Shown here: piece after piece, positions 33,859 to 42,379 of the stretch
Numbering within the stretch: position 1 is the first letter of the stretch
How the letters are laid out: each line of letters begins with the position of its first letter
DNA from: Novosphingobium barchaimii LL02
GTDB taxonomy: Bacteria; Pseudomonadota; Alphaproteobacteria; Sphingomonadales; Sphingomonadaceae
DNA length: 64,000 bases
Assembly: GCF_001046635.1 (NCBI RefSeq)
Contig: NZ_KQ130456.1
Coordinates: forward strand, 4,589-68,588
Reading direction: 5' to 3'
Made by a program: the position numbers and the translations under genes
Notes under the pieces: generated by a model
What the model was told of the DNA's origin: nothing
What the model saw: only the letters and a program-made list of their open reading frames with translations
The model's database searches: none

Positions 33859-35798
33859 TTACCCGCCGCCAGACGATTGCCGGCGTCGCTGCCTCATCGC
33901 TACTGCCCGGCATGCTCTCTGCCCAACCGGCCCGATCAAAGGAAAGCCCCCCAATGACCGATACGATCATCATCAACGCCAAGATCACCACGCTGGACCG
34001 CGAAAACCCGCAGGCCGATGCCGTGGCGATCCGGGACGGCAAGTTCCTGGCCGTCGGCAGCGAACAGGAAGTGCGCGCGGCGGCGCCGCAAGCCACCGTG
34101 ATCGACGCCAGGGGCCACCGCCTGATCCCCGGCCTGATCGACAGCCACATGCATATCATCCGCGGCGGCCTGAACTTCAACATGGAGCTGCGCTGGGACG
34201 GCGTGACCAGCCTGTCCGAAGCGATGGCGATGCTGAAGGCCCAAGTCGACAAGACCCCCGCCCCGCAGTGGGTGCGCGTGGTAGGCGGCTTTACCGAACA
34301 CCAGTTCGCCGAAAAGCGCCTGCCCACCATCGCCGAGCTGAACGCGGTAGCGCCCGATACCCCGGTGTTCATCCTGCACCTCTACGACCGCGCGCTGCTC
34401 AATGCCGCCGCTCTGCGGGTGGTGGGCTATACCAAGGACACGCCCAACCCGCCCGGCGGTGAAATCGTGCGCGATGCACAGGGCAACCCCACCGGCCTGC
34501 TGCTGGCCCAGCCCAACGCGACGATCCTCTATTCGACGCTGGCCAAGGGGCCGAAACTGCCGCCGGAATACCAGATCAACTCGACCCGCCACTTCATGCG
34601 CGAAGTCAACGCGCTGGGCGTCACCGGCGTGATCGACGCGGGCGGGGGCTTCCAGAACTACCCCGACGACTACGAGATCATCGAGAAGCTGCACGCCGAC
34701 GATCAGCTGACCGTTCGCATCAGCTACAACCTGTTCACCCAGAAGCCTAAGGAAGAACTGGCCGACTTCCAGGGCTGGGTGAAGCAGGTGAAGCCCGGCC
34801 AAGGCGATGATACCTACCGCCACAACGGCGCGGGCGAGATGCTGGTCTACTCCGCCGCCGACTTTGAAGACTTTCGCGTGGAGCGCCCCGACATGGCGCC
34901 CAGTATGGAAGGCGATCTCGAACCCGTCATCCGCCTGCTGGCCGAGCACCGCTGGCCCTGGCGCCTCCACGCCACTTATGACGAGACGATCGGCCGTGCG
35001 CTCGACGTGTATGAGAAGGTCAACCGCGACATCCCGCTGCAAGGGATCAACTGGTTCTTCGACCATGCCGAGACGATCAGCGACCGCAACATAGACCGCA
35101 TCGCGGCCCTTGGCGGCGGCATCGCCGTGCAGCACCGCATGGCCTATCAGGGCGAGGACTTCGTGCAGCGCTACGGCGCAAAGGCAGCGGAGCGCACCCC
35201 GCCGATCGCCAAGATGCTGGCCGCCGGAATCCCGGTGGGCGGCGGCACCGACGCCACCCGCGTCGCCAGCTACAACCCCTGGGTCTCGCTCTCGTGGCTG
35301 GTTTCGGGCCGTACCGTGGGGGGCCTGCGGCTGTACCCCAATGCCAACCGCGTCAGCCGTGAAAAGGCGCTGGCGATGTGGACGCACGAGAACACCTGGT
35401 TCTCCAGCGAAGTGGGCAAGAAGGGCCAGATCAAGGCCGGTCAGCTTGCCGACCTCGCGCTGCTCTCGGACGACTTCTTCGCCGTGCCCGAGCACGAGAT
35501 CGTCCATATCCGCGCGATCCTGACGATCCTGGGCGGCAAGGTGGTCCACGGTGACGGCGACTTCCGCCCGCTCGCCCCCGAGCTTCCCCGCCCAATGCCG
35601 GACTGGTCGCCGGTCGCCACTTTCGGCGGCTATTACCAGACGCCCGAAGCGAAGGAAAAGCTGGCCTCGGCCTGCGGCTGCGCCAGCAGCTGCGGCGTCC
35701 ACGGCCACGATCACGCCGCAGCGCTGGGCGCCAATGTGCCGGCGGCGGATGTCCAGACCTTCTGGGGATCGCTGGGCTGCGGTTGCTGGGCGGTTTGA
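33855..35798 (+). CDS. Exported amidohydrolase (YtcJ-like) with Cys-rich tail
   Basis: The 647-residue protein begins with a Tat-like leader (MITRRQTIAGVAASSLLPGM). The amidohydrolase fold of the YtcJ group follows: the metal motif LIDSHMHI (near residue 98), ATYDET and DHAETI in the middle, and GGGTDATR near 470. It acts on amides or cyclic amides; the substrate is unknown. The C-terminus adds an unusual tail, SACGCASSCGVHGHDHAAA then GCGCW, likely metal-binding. GTG 33855 overlaps the XapX stop; ATG 33954 (MTDTIIIN) is an alternative without the leader. Confidence 0.85.
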   Translation: MITRRQTIAGVAASSLLPGMLSAQPARSKESPPMTDTIIINAKITTLDRENPQADAVAIRDGKFLAVGSEQEVRAAAPQATVIDARGHRLIPGLIDSHMHIIRGGLNFNMELRWDGVTSLSEAMAMLKAQVDKTPAPQWVRVVGGFTEHQFAEKRLPTIAELNAVAPDTPVFILHLYDRALLNAAALRVVGYTKDTPNPPGGEIVRDAQGNPTGLLLAQPNATILYSTLAKGPKLPPEYQINSTRHFMREVNALGVTGVIDAGGGFQNYPDDYEIIEKLHADDQLTVRISYNLFTQKPKEELADFQGWVKQVKPGQGDDTYRHNGAGEMLVYSAADFEDFRVERPDMAPSMEGDLEPVIRLLAEHRWPWRLHATYDETIGRALDVYEKVNRDIPLQGINWFFDHAETISDRNIDRIAALGGGIAVQHRMAYQGEDFVQRYGAKAAERTPPIAKMLAAGIPVGGGTDATRVASYNPWVSLSWLVSGRTVGGLRLYPNANRVSREKALAMWTHENTWFSSEVGKKGQIKAGQLADLALLSDDFFAVPEHEIVHIRAILTILGGKVVHGDGDFRPLAPELPRPMPDWSPVATFGGYYQTPEAKEKLASACGCASSCGVHGHDHAAALGANVPAADVQTFWGSLGCGCWAV

Positions 35799-35851
35799 GC
35801 CCATACGGCCCCTCTCCATCGGGAGGGGCCGTATCGTCGCTATTCAATAAT

Positions 35852-35881
35852 ATCGAACATTTCAGTCTAGATTATTCGGAT
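35852..35881 (+). promoter_or_regulatory. ATCGAAC-N16-TTCGGAT motif before the VOC gene
   Basis: ATCGAAC at 35852-35858 and TTCGGAT at 35875-35881 are 16 bases apart in an AT-rich intergenic region. The same pair with the same spacing lies at 38677-38706 before the YoaK gene, and a variant lies at 31861-31906. This may be a shared regulator or sigma site. Confidence 0.55.
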
Positions 35882-35962
35882 CGATAGGCTTTCAAAGACC
35901 CCCTACACAGGTCTTGCGCCATCGACCGAGCAGCGCCGCACCTCTCCATCGGAGCCACAGAC

Positions 35963-36868
35963 ATGAAGACCTTCACCCTGATGATCGCGGCCGCCATGGT
36001 GGTCGCGGGCCCCGCAGTCACGCCCGCGTTCGCCGCGGCCCCCGCTCCAGTGGCAGCCGACTATGCCGTCGGCGCCCAGTACGACACCACCCACGTCTAC
36101 GTCCCGCAAGACCAGTTCGACACGTTCGTCGCCAGCTTCGTCGCCACGTTCGGCGGCACCACCAGCAAGCAGGGCGAATTCCAGGTCACCCCGACGCCCA
36201 GCCTCACCAAGTCGCAGCTGGTGCTCACGCCTTCGGGCACGATTTCGGTGTTCGGCTTCAAGACGCCGATCCCCTACCCCTTCGGCGATGAACGCACCGG
36301 CTATCTGACGACCGATCTCGACGCTGCGGTAAAGTCGGCGGTCAGCCACGGCGCAGTGCGCAGGCTGGAGAGCTTCCCCGATCCCATCGGCCGCGATTCG
36401 GTGATCCAATGGCCGGGCGGCGTCAACATGCAGCTCTACTGGCACACCGCGAAGCCCAACTATGCCCCGCTGACCACCGTACCCGAGAACCGCGTATACC
36501 TGACCGCGGACGCAGCGCCCGCCTTTCTCAAGAGCTGGACCGGCTTCGCCCACGCCAAGGTCGTGGCCGACGACAAGGCCGCTTCGGGCGCCGAGATCGG
36601 CGAGCCGGGCAAGACCATCCGCCGCGTTTCGCTGGACAGCGGCTACGGCAAGATGGTGGTCTACGTGTCGGACGGACAGCTGCCCTGGCCCTATGGCCGC
36701 GACATGACCGGCTACGAAGTGACCGACCTCGCCGCGACGCTTGCCAGGGCCAGCGCAGCGGGCGTGGAAACGCTGGTAGCGCCGTTCGCGGTGGGTCAGC
36801 GCCAGAGCGCGGTCGTGCGCTTCCCCGGCGGATACATCGCCGAAATCCACTCCAGCAAGGTGGGCTGA
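35963..36868 (+). CDS. Exported glyoxalase/VOC-like protein
   Basis: The 301-residue protein has a signal peptide (MKTFTLMIAAAMVVAGPAVT, cut near AFA-AAPAP) and two VOC-like modules, each with the YDTTHVYVP or FAHAKVV strand and a VVYVSDGQL or FGFKTPIPYPFG strand. It would be periplasmic. Metal ligands cannot be assigned surely and the substrate is unknown. The DoxX gene starts 3 bp after its stop. Confidence 0.75.
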   Translation: MKTFTLMIAAAMVVAGPAVTPAFAAAPAPVAADYAVGAQYDTTHVYVPQDQFDTFVASFVATFGGTTSKQGEFQVTPTPSLTKSQLVLTPSGTISVFGFKTPIPYPFGDERTGYLTTDLDAAVKSAVSHGAVRRLESFPDPIGRDSVIQWPGGVNMQLYWHTAKPNYAPLTTVPENRVYLTADAAPAFLKSWTGFAHAKVVADDKAASGAEIGEPGKTIRRVSLDSGYGKMVVYVSDGQLPWPYGRDMTGYEVTDLAATLARASAAGVETLVAPFAVGQRQSAVVRFPGGYIAEIHSSKVG

Positions 36869-36871
36869 GCC

Positions 36872-37300
36872 ATGGGCACCGATACCACCCCCCGCTTCGC
36901 GATATCGGTGCTGAACTTCGCGCCGACCGGCTTCCTTGCCCGCCTGCTGCTGGTTAGCGCATATCTCGTCGGCGGGGTTACCAAGCTGTCCGACTGGCCC
37001 TCCGCGCTGGCCGAACAGGTCCACTTCGGCCTGACCCCGCCCGCGCTGTGGGCCGGGCTGACGATCGCGGTGGAACTGGTCGGCCCTCTGCTGATCCTGA
37101 CGGGGCGGCTGGTGTGGCTGGGCGCGGGTATGCTGGGCGTGTTCACGTTCCTCGCCGCGCTGACCGCCAATGCCTTCTGGGCCATGCCGGCAGGCGCGGA
37201 GCGCTTCGCCGCGACCAACGCGTTCTTCGAGCACATGGGCCTCGTCGGCGGCTTCATCCTCGCCGCGATGCTGGCGTACCGGGCAAAGCAAAGTGGCTGA
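36872..37300 (+). CDS. DoxX-family membrane protein
   Basis: The 142-residue protein has four hydrophobic segments with the DoxX pattern LLLVSAYLVGGVTKLSDWPS and HMGLVGGFILAAMLAY at the end. DoxX-like proteins sit in the inner membrane and are linked to redox or thiol metabolism. It is between the VOC and porin genes in one operon; its stop overlaps the porin start. Confidence 0.85.
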   Translation: MGTDTTPRFAISVLNFAPTGFLARLLLVSAYLVGGVTKLSDWPSALAEQVHFGLTPPALWAGLTIAVELVGPLLILTGRLVWLGAGMLGVFTFLAALTANAFWAMPAGAERFAATNAFFEHMGLVGGFILAAMLAYRAKQSG

Positions 37301-38663
37301 CGGTGCGACCAGGGCCGCGCTGGCGCTCGCCCTCGCGACCTGCCTGCCCACCGCTGCCCACACGCAAACCACGGAAGCATGGCAGGCCCCAACGCTCACC
37401 ATTACCCGCTACGACGAAGACTGGTCGGACCTCGCCGAGGCGAAAGAGCGCGCTGACCACTGGACCGGCCCGTTCAAGTACATCCCGCTCGGTGATGACG
37501 CCTGGCTCTCCACCGGCATAGAGCTGCGCGCCCGCAGCGAGACCTATGACGACAACCTGTGGGGCGGCGCCGAGGCCCCCGATGACGGCTATGTCTGGCT
37601 ACGCGCCATGCCCTATGCAGACCTTCACGTCGGACGCTTGCGCGCCTTCGTCCAGCCGATCGCGGCAACCTCGATCGGCGTTGCGCCTTCCCCCGGCCCG
37701 GTGGACCAAACCGGCATCGACCTGCTGCAAGGGTTCGTGGAAGCCGATCTCGGGCCCGTCACCCTGCGCGGCGGCCGGCAGATGCTTTCGCTGGGCACCG
37801 AGCGCCTGATCGGCACCCGTTACGGCCCCAACGTACCGCTCGCGTTCGACGGACTGCGCGCCGACGTCATGGTAGGTGCCGCCAAGGTCAGCCTGCTGGC
37901 GGTGCGCCCGGTGCAGCCCGGCAAAGGCGATTTCGACGACCGCACCTCATCGGACAAGGCGCTATGGGGCGCCTATGCCGCCATGCCGGAACTGGACCTC
38001 TACTACCTCGGCTACCGCAACGACGCTGCCCGCTGGGGCGCCCGCACCGGAGCGGAAACCCGCCACAGCCTGGGCGCACGCTGGCACGGAGCCCGCGAGA
38101 ACTGGCACTGGAACGTCGAGGGCGTGGCCCAGTTCGGCCACTTCGCAGGCGGCCGGATCCGCGCCTGGACGCTGGGCACGGAGCTGGGCCGCGCCTTCCC
38201 GGACGCCCCGCTGGCACCGGATTTCACCCTGCGCACCAACGTGGTGAGCGGTGACACCAACCGCTCCGACAACCGCCTCGGCACCTTCAATGCTCTGTTT
38301 CCCAAGGGAAAGTACTTCGGCGAACTCTCGCCAGTCGGCCCCTACAACATGATCAACGTGAACCCCTCGGTCGGCCTGCAACTGGCCCCCACCGTCTCCG
38401 CCAGCGTCGGCGCCGCAGCGTTCTGGCGCTTCTCCCGCGCCGACGGCGTCTATGACATCCCCGGCAACCTGATCCGGGGCGCGGGAGACAGCCGTGCCCG
38501 GTTCATCGGCAAGGAAGTGGAAGCCACCGTGGCATGGCAGGCCAGCGCCGAACTCGAACTCTCGGCCTCGATCTCCGCCTTCGCGCCGGGCGCCTTCATC
38601 CGCGAAACCGGCAGCGGCAAGACGATCCACATGCTCGGCCTGGAAAGCAATTTCCGTTTCTGA
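37293..38663 (+). CDS. Alginate-export-family outer membrane porin
   Basis: The 456-residue protein begins with a hydrophobic leader (ALALALATCLPTAAHTQ) and continues as a beta-barrel with the alginate-export pattern (WLSTGIELRARSETYDDN, GGRQMLSLGTERLIGTRYGP). It ends in aromatic FRF, as outer membrane proteins do. It probably lets a small substrate cross the outer membrane. GTG 37293 is the likely start, overlapping the DoxX stop by 8 bp; the longer frame from 37170 overlaps DoxX deeply. Confidence 0.82.
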   Translation: MADGATRAALALALATCLPTAAHTQTTEAWQAPTLTITRYDEDWSDLAEAKERADHWTGPFKYIPLGDDAWLSTGIELRARSETYDDNLWGGAEAPDDGYVWLRAMPYADLHVGRLRAFVQPIAATSIGVAPSPGPVDQTGIDLLQGFVEADLGPVTLRGGRQMLSLGTERLIGTRYGPNVPLAFDGLRADVMVGAAKVSLLAVRPVQPGKGDFDDRTSSDKALWGAYAAMPELDLYYLGYRNDAARWGARTGAETRHSLGARWHGARENWHWNVEGVAQFGHFAGGRIRAWTLGTELGRAFPDAPLAPDFTLRTNVVSGDTNRSDNRLGTFNALFPKGKYFGELSPVGPYNMINVNPSVGLQLAPTVSASVGAAAFWRFSRADGVYDIPGNLIRGAGDSRARFIGKEVEATVAWQASAELELSASISAFAPGAFIRETGSGKTIHMLGLESNFRF

Positions 38664-38676
38664 ACTTTTCAGTTTC

Positions 38677-38706
38677 ATCGAACAGATGGAGCGATTTTAT
38701 TCGGAT
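38677..38706 (+). promoter_or_regulatory. ATCGAAC-N16-TTCGGAT motif before the YoaK gene
   Basis: ATCGAAC at 38677-38683 and TTCGGAT at 38700-38706 have the same 16-base gap as the copy at 35852-35881. The motif sits 56 bp before ATG 38762 in an otherwise GC-rich region. Confidence 0.55.
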
Positions 38707-38761
38707 ATTCGCGAGCGCGCTTCCCCCTTAAACCAGCTCCATAGCCCATTCGGAGACCATC

Positions 38762-39451
38762 ATGACCCCCGCCCCGTCCACCACCCTGCCCCGGCTGCTG
38801 CTGCTGCTTTCCGCCACGACCGGCCTCGTCGATGCCGCTTCGGTGCTGGGACTGGGCAAGGTCTTCACCGCCAACATGACGGGAAACGTCGTGTTTCTGG
38901 GCTTCGCAGCTGCCGGGACACCGGGCTTCAAGGTGATCCCCGCCGTTCTCGCGCTGCTGTCGTTCATGGTCGGAGCCTGGGGCGCGGGGCACCTTGCCCG
39001 GCGCCATGTCGAGCGTCCGCTTCGCCGCTGGCTGCTCTGGGCAGCGCTGGTCGAAGGCGGATTGCTGTGGATCGCTGCCCTGATCGCGCTGAAGATAGAC
39101 GTGGCCGCACAGGCCCCGGAACTGGCCGTTCTCACCGTGATCGCGCTGACCGGCTTTGCGATGGGTCTGCGCAATGCGACCGTACGCCAGCTCAAGGTCC
39201 CCGACCTGACGACCACCGTGCTGACCCTGACCATCACCGGCATCGCCGCCGACCGCGCCGACGGAAAATCTCCCAACCTCGTGCGCCGCTTCGGCGCGGT
39301 CGTGTCGATCTTCGCGGGAGCGGCCATCGGCGCGCTGCTGCTGCGTTACGGCGGGCTGCCCTTGCCGCTGGCACTGGCCGGCACCGTGGTTCTGGGCGCG
39401 ACCCTGATTTTCAACCGCGATCCCGCCTCCGCCCTGCCGCACCGGTCGTAA
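38762..39451 (+). CDS. YoaK-family (DUF1275) membrane protein
   Basis: The 229-residue protein has about six membrane segments and the DUF1275 signature: LVDAASVLGLGKVFTANMTG near the start and GFAMGLRNATVRQLKVPDLT in the middle. The family is thought to be a transporter or membrane sensor, but its substrate is not known. It has its own putative promoter with the shared motif. Confidence 0.88.
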   Translation: MTPAPSTTLPRLLLLLSATTGLVDAASVLGLGKVFTANMTGNVVFLGFAAAGTPGFKVIPAVLALLSFMVGAWGAGHLARRHVERPLRRWLLWAALVEGGLLWIAALIALKIDVAAQAPELAVLTVIALTGFAMGLRNATVRQLKVPDLTTTVLTLTITGIAADRADGKSPNLVRRFGAVVSIFAGAAIGALLLRYGGLPLPLALAGTVVLGATLIFNRDPASALPHRS

Positions 39452-39467
39452 AGCGTCCGCCGCAGCG

Positions 39468-39557
39468 AAAATCCAGCAGCATTTCACCGCCCTGACCCCG
39501 CGTGAACGGCAGGTGATGGCCAGCGCGGGGCGCGGCCCGAAGCGTCCACCCGGATAA
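39468..39557 (+). pseudogene. Short LuxR-type HTH remnant
   Basis: An open frame reads KIQQHFTALTPRERQVMASA then GRGPKRPPG and stop. LTPRERQVM is the start of the LuxR/NarL DNA-binding domain, but the recognition helix is lost. It appears to be a fossil of a response regulator between the YoaK and egtB genes. The rest of the interval to 39728 shows nothing. Confidence 0.4.
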
Positions 39558-39728
39558 CGGGGGCCTCGACTGGCCGCCCTTTTACCGCGGCAATGGAACC
39601 TTGGCGGCTTCCGCGCACTAAACACACTCATACATTCGTATCGTTCAGCCTCGCGCCCGCACTCGATAGCAAGGCGCCTGTCTGGCGAATGCCGGGCGTG
39701 CCCTCGTGGGCAGCGGGGAGGAGTGACG

Positions 39729-41003
39729 ATGAGGGACCAGTCGGACGCCGTTGCCGGATCGCGAGCACAAGGCGCGCTTCTCGAACGCTTCCGCCTCACA
39801 CGGGACCTCAGCCGCGATCTCGTCAATGGTCTGAACGAGGCGGACATGACGGTGCAGTCGATGCCCGACGCCTCGCCCGCCAAGTGGCACCTGGCGCATA
39901 CGACGTGGTTCTTCGAAACCTTCCTGCTGCGCGATCAGGTGCCTGGTTACCGCCTGTTCGACGAGCGCTGGCCGTTCCTGTTCAACAGTTATTACGAAGC
40001 TGAGGGCGCACGTATGGCCCGCCCCGAGCGCGGACTGCTGACCCGCCCCACGGTAGCGGAAATGCTGGCCTACCGTGACCATGTCGACGAGGCCATGACC
40101 GCCGCGCTGCCCCGTTTGATGGAGCGGCACGGCGACCTCGTGGAGATGGGCATCCAGCACGAACAACAGCACCAGGAACTGCTGCTGACCGATATCAAGC
40201 ACCTCTTCTCGCGCAATCCACTCGGCCCGGCGGCCTACCCCGCCGGCGACGGCGCTGCGGGGGCGGACGTTCCACTGCGCTGGATCACGGGCACCGAAGG
40301 GCTGGCCGAAATCGGTAGCGACGGGGAAGGCTTCGCTTTCGACAACGAATTGCCGCGCCACCCCTCCTGGCTCGCACCCCATGCGCTGGCGAACCGGCCG
40401 GTGACCAATGGCGAGTGGATCGAATTCATCGCCGACCAAGGCTATGCCACCCCCTCGCTCTGGCTGTCGGACGGCTGGGACTGGGTGCGGCGCGAGGGCG
40501 TCTGCACTCCGCTCTACTGGCGCGGACAGGGCGGCGCATGGGAACATTTCACGCTGAGCGGCTGGCAGCCGCTCGATCCCCACGCACCCGTCACCCACAT
40601 CTCGTTCTACGAAGCCGACGCTTTCGCGACATGGGCCGGCGCCCGCCTGCCCACAGAGCAGGAATGGGAATCCGCCGCCCAGTTCCGCGATCCGCTGAGC
40701 GGCGTCCAGCTGGACCGGGCCGACGGCGTAACGCCGCACGCCGAGAACAAGGACGGCGCCTTCGCCTCGCTGTTCGGCAACGTGTGGGAATGGACCGGCT
40801 CTGCCTACCGTCCCTGGCCAGGCTACCGTCCTGCGGCGGGCGCCGTGGGCGAATACAACGGCAAGTTCATGTCGGGCCAGTTCGTCCTCAAGGGCGGTAG
40901 CTGCGCCACCCCGCGCGGCCACGTCCGCGCCTCGTACCGCAATTTCTTCCATCCTCACCAGCGCTGGCAGTTCACCGGCCTGCGTCTTGCAAGGAGCCTA
41001 TAG
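39729..41003 (+). CDS. egtB: Ergothioneine biosynthesis sulfoxide synthase EgtB
   Basis: The 424-residue iron enzyme joins hercynine to cysteine or gamma-glutamylcysteine as a sulfoxide. The N-terminal DinB-like domain carries the iron ligands HLAHTTWFFE and HEQQHQELLL. The C-terminal FGE-sulfatase domain shows ISFYEADAFATWAGARLPTE, FGNVWEWTGSAYRPWPGY and GGSCATPRGHVRASYRNFF. Length fits the family. GGGGAGGAG precedes ATG 39729. egtD follows 2 bp later. Confidence 0.95.
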   Translation: MRDQSDAVAGSRAQGALLERFRLTRDLSRDLVNGLNEADMTVQSMPDASPAKWHLAHTTWFFETFLLRDQVPGYRLFDERWPFLFNSYYEAEGARMARPERGLLTRPTVAEMLAYRDHVDEAMTAALPRLMERHGDLVEMGIQHEQQHQELLLTDIKHLFSRNPLGPAAYPAGDGAAGADVPLRWITGTEGLAEIGSDGEGFAFDNELPRHPSWLAPHALANRPVTNGEWIEFIADQGYATPSLWLSDGWDWVRREGVCTPLYWRGQGGAWEHFTLSGWQPLDPHAPVTHISFYEADAFATWAGARLPTEQEWESAAQFRDPLSGVQLDRADGVTPHAENKDGAFASLFGNVWEWTGSAYRPWPGYRPAAGAVGEYNGKFMSGQFVLKGGSCATPRGHVRASYRNFFHPHQRWQFTGLRLARSL

Positions 41004-41005
41004 GC

Positions 41006-41998
41006 ATGCTGTTCACGCCGACGCGCCCCGAAGATGATATCCGCGGCGATACGCCCGCCATCGACCCGGCGTTCCGCGCCGACGTGCTGCGCGGGCTGGG
41101 TCAGGCCGCCAAGGCAATCCCCGCACGCTGGTTTTACGACATGCGCGGGTCGCAACTGTTCGAGGCGATCACGCAGGTTCCCGAATATTACCCCACCCGC
41201 ACCGAAACCGCCCTGCTCCATACCCACGCTCCGACCGTGGCGCAGACGGTGGGCGCGGACGCTACAGTGGTGGAGTTCGGATCGGGCAGTTCGATCAAGA
41301 CCCGCATCCTGCTGAAATCCATGCCGCGCGCGACCTATGTCCCGATCGACATCTGCGGCGAGTTCCTCGACGAAGCCTGCGCGGATCTTGCGGCGCTGTT
41401 CCCGCAGCTGCGGATCGTGCCGGTGGAAGCGAACTTCATGAACCCGGTACACCTGCCGGTTCGGCAGGGCGGGCAGGCGATGCTGGGCTTCTTCCCCGGC
41501 TCGACCATCGGCAACATGACGGCGTCCGCAGCCGTCGACCTGCTGCGCTCGATGCGCCAGACGTTGGGGCCGAATGCACACCTGCTGATCGGCATCGACC
41601 GGGTGAAGGACCCGCAGCGCCTCATCGCCGCTTACGACGATGCGCAGGGAGTGACGGCGCTGTTCAACCTCAATCTGCTCCAGCGCATCAACCGCGAGCT
41701 GGGAGGGACCATCCCGGTAGACGAATTTCGCCACCTCGCCCGCTGGAACGAGGGCGCGAGCAGGATCGAAATGCATCTCGAAGCCCGCAGTGCCGTCCGC
41801 TTCGATGTTGCCGGGCAGTCCTTCCACATGGACGGCGGCGAAACCATCCACACCGAGAATTGCCACAAATACCGCCCGAGCGAGATGCGACTGCTGCTCG
41901 CCGCCGGTGGCTGGAACCAGCTGGAACATTGGACCGATTCGCAGGAGGATTTCTCGCTGGTACTGGCCGGGGCTGAAGGCGATCAGCAGGCTCCCTGA
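41006..41998 (+). CDS. egtD: L-histidine N-alpha-methyltransferase EgtD
   Basis: The 330-residue SAM-dependent enzyme trimethylates histidine to hercynine, the first step of ergothioneine synthesis. It shows YDMRGSQLFEAITQVPEYYP, the SAM site VVEFGSGSSIKTRILL, and FFPGSTIGNMTASAAVDLLR, all typical. AAGGAG in the end of egtB serves as ribosome binding site. With egtB it makes a two-gene pathway; no egtC or egtE is seen nearby. Confidence 0.95.
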   Translation: MLFTPTRPEDDIRGDTPAIDPAFRADVLRGLGQAAKAIPARWFYDMRGSQLFEAITQVPEYYPTRTETALLHTHAPTVAQTVGADATVVEFGSGSSIKTRILLKSMPRATYVPIDICGEFLDEACADLAALFPQLRIVPVEANFMNPVHLPVRQGGQAMLGFFPGSTIGNMTASAAVDLLRSMRQTLGPNAHLLIGIDRVKDPQRLIAAYDDAQGVTALFNLNLLQRINRELGGTIPVDEFRHLARWNEGASRIEMHLEARSAVRFDVAGQSFHMDGGETIHTENCHKYRPSEMRLLLAAGGWNQLEHWTDSQEDFSLVLAGAEGDQQAP

Positions 41999-42076
41999 GC
42001 CGGAACACCATGCGGCGCATCAAGCGTTGCCCGGCAGGTCGGAACCGGACGGGACACCGTTCCCGGTCAGGGGTAT

Positions 42077-42379
42077 TCAGTAAAAACGCGGTATCGGCCC
42101 CCATTGCGGGGTTTGATCGGGCAGGTCTACCTGCACCTCGTCAACCCAGCACCAGCCCCAGCCTTCGGGTGGATCGTAGCCTTCGATGATGGGATGGTGC
42201 GTCTCGTGAAAATGGGCGCGGGCGTGGCGGTGCGGGGATTCGTCGCAGCAGCCGACGTGTCCGCAGCTACGACACAGGCGCAAGTGAACCCACGGACTGC
42301 CGATCTTGAGGCACTCCTCACACCCCTTCGCGCTGGGAGTGACGTCGGCGATTGTCATGCTGTGCGAGCAGCCGGTCAT
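42077..42379 (-). CDS. UBP-type zinc-finger protein
   Basis: The 100-residue protein is a single ZnF-UBP domain: GCEECLKIGSPWVHLRLC, SCGHVGCCDESPHRHARAHF and HHPIIEGYDPPEGWGWC with the Cys and His zinc ligands present. In eukaryotes this domain binds ubiquitin C-termini; bacterial copies are usually next to flavin oxidoreductases. Its ATG overlaps the stop of the reductase gene by 4 bp (42376-42379), so the two are translated together. Confidence 0.9.
   Translation of the reverse strand: MTGCSHSMTIADVTPSAKGCEECLKIGSPWVHLRLCRSCGHVGCCDESPHRHARAHFHETHHPIIEGYDPPEGWGWCWVDEVQVDLPDQTPQWGPIPRFY

Noticed and set aside
32657-34372. A 571-residue minus-strand frame
   Set aside because: It is the shadow of the chloroperoxidase-like, XapX and amidohydrolase genes, which have catalytic motifs.
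33936-35819. A 627-residue minus-strand frame opposite the amidohydrolase
   Set aside because: It is composed of low-information GC-rich codons; the plus-strand gene has metal motifs.
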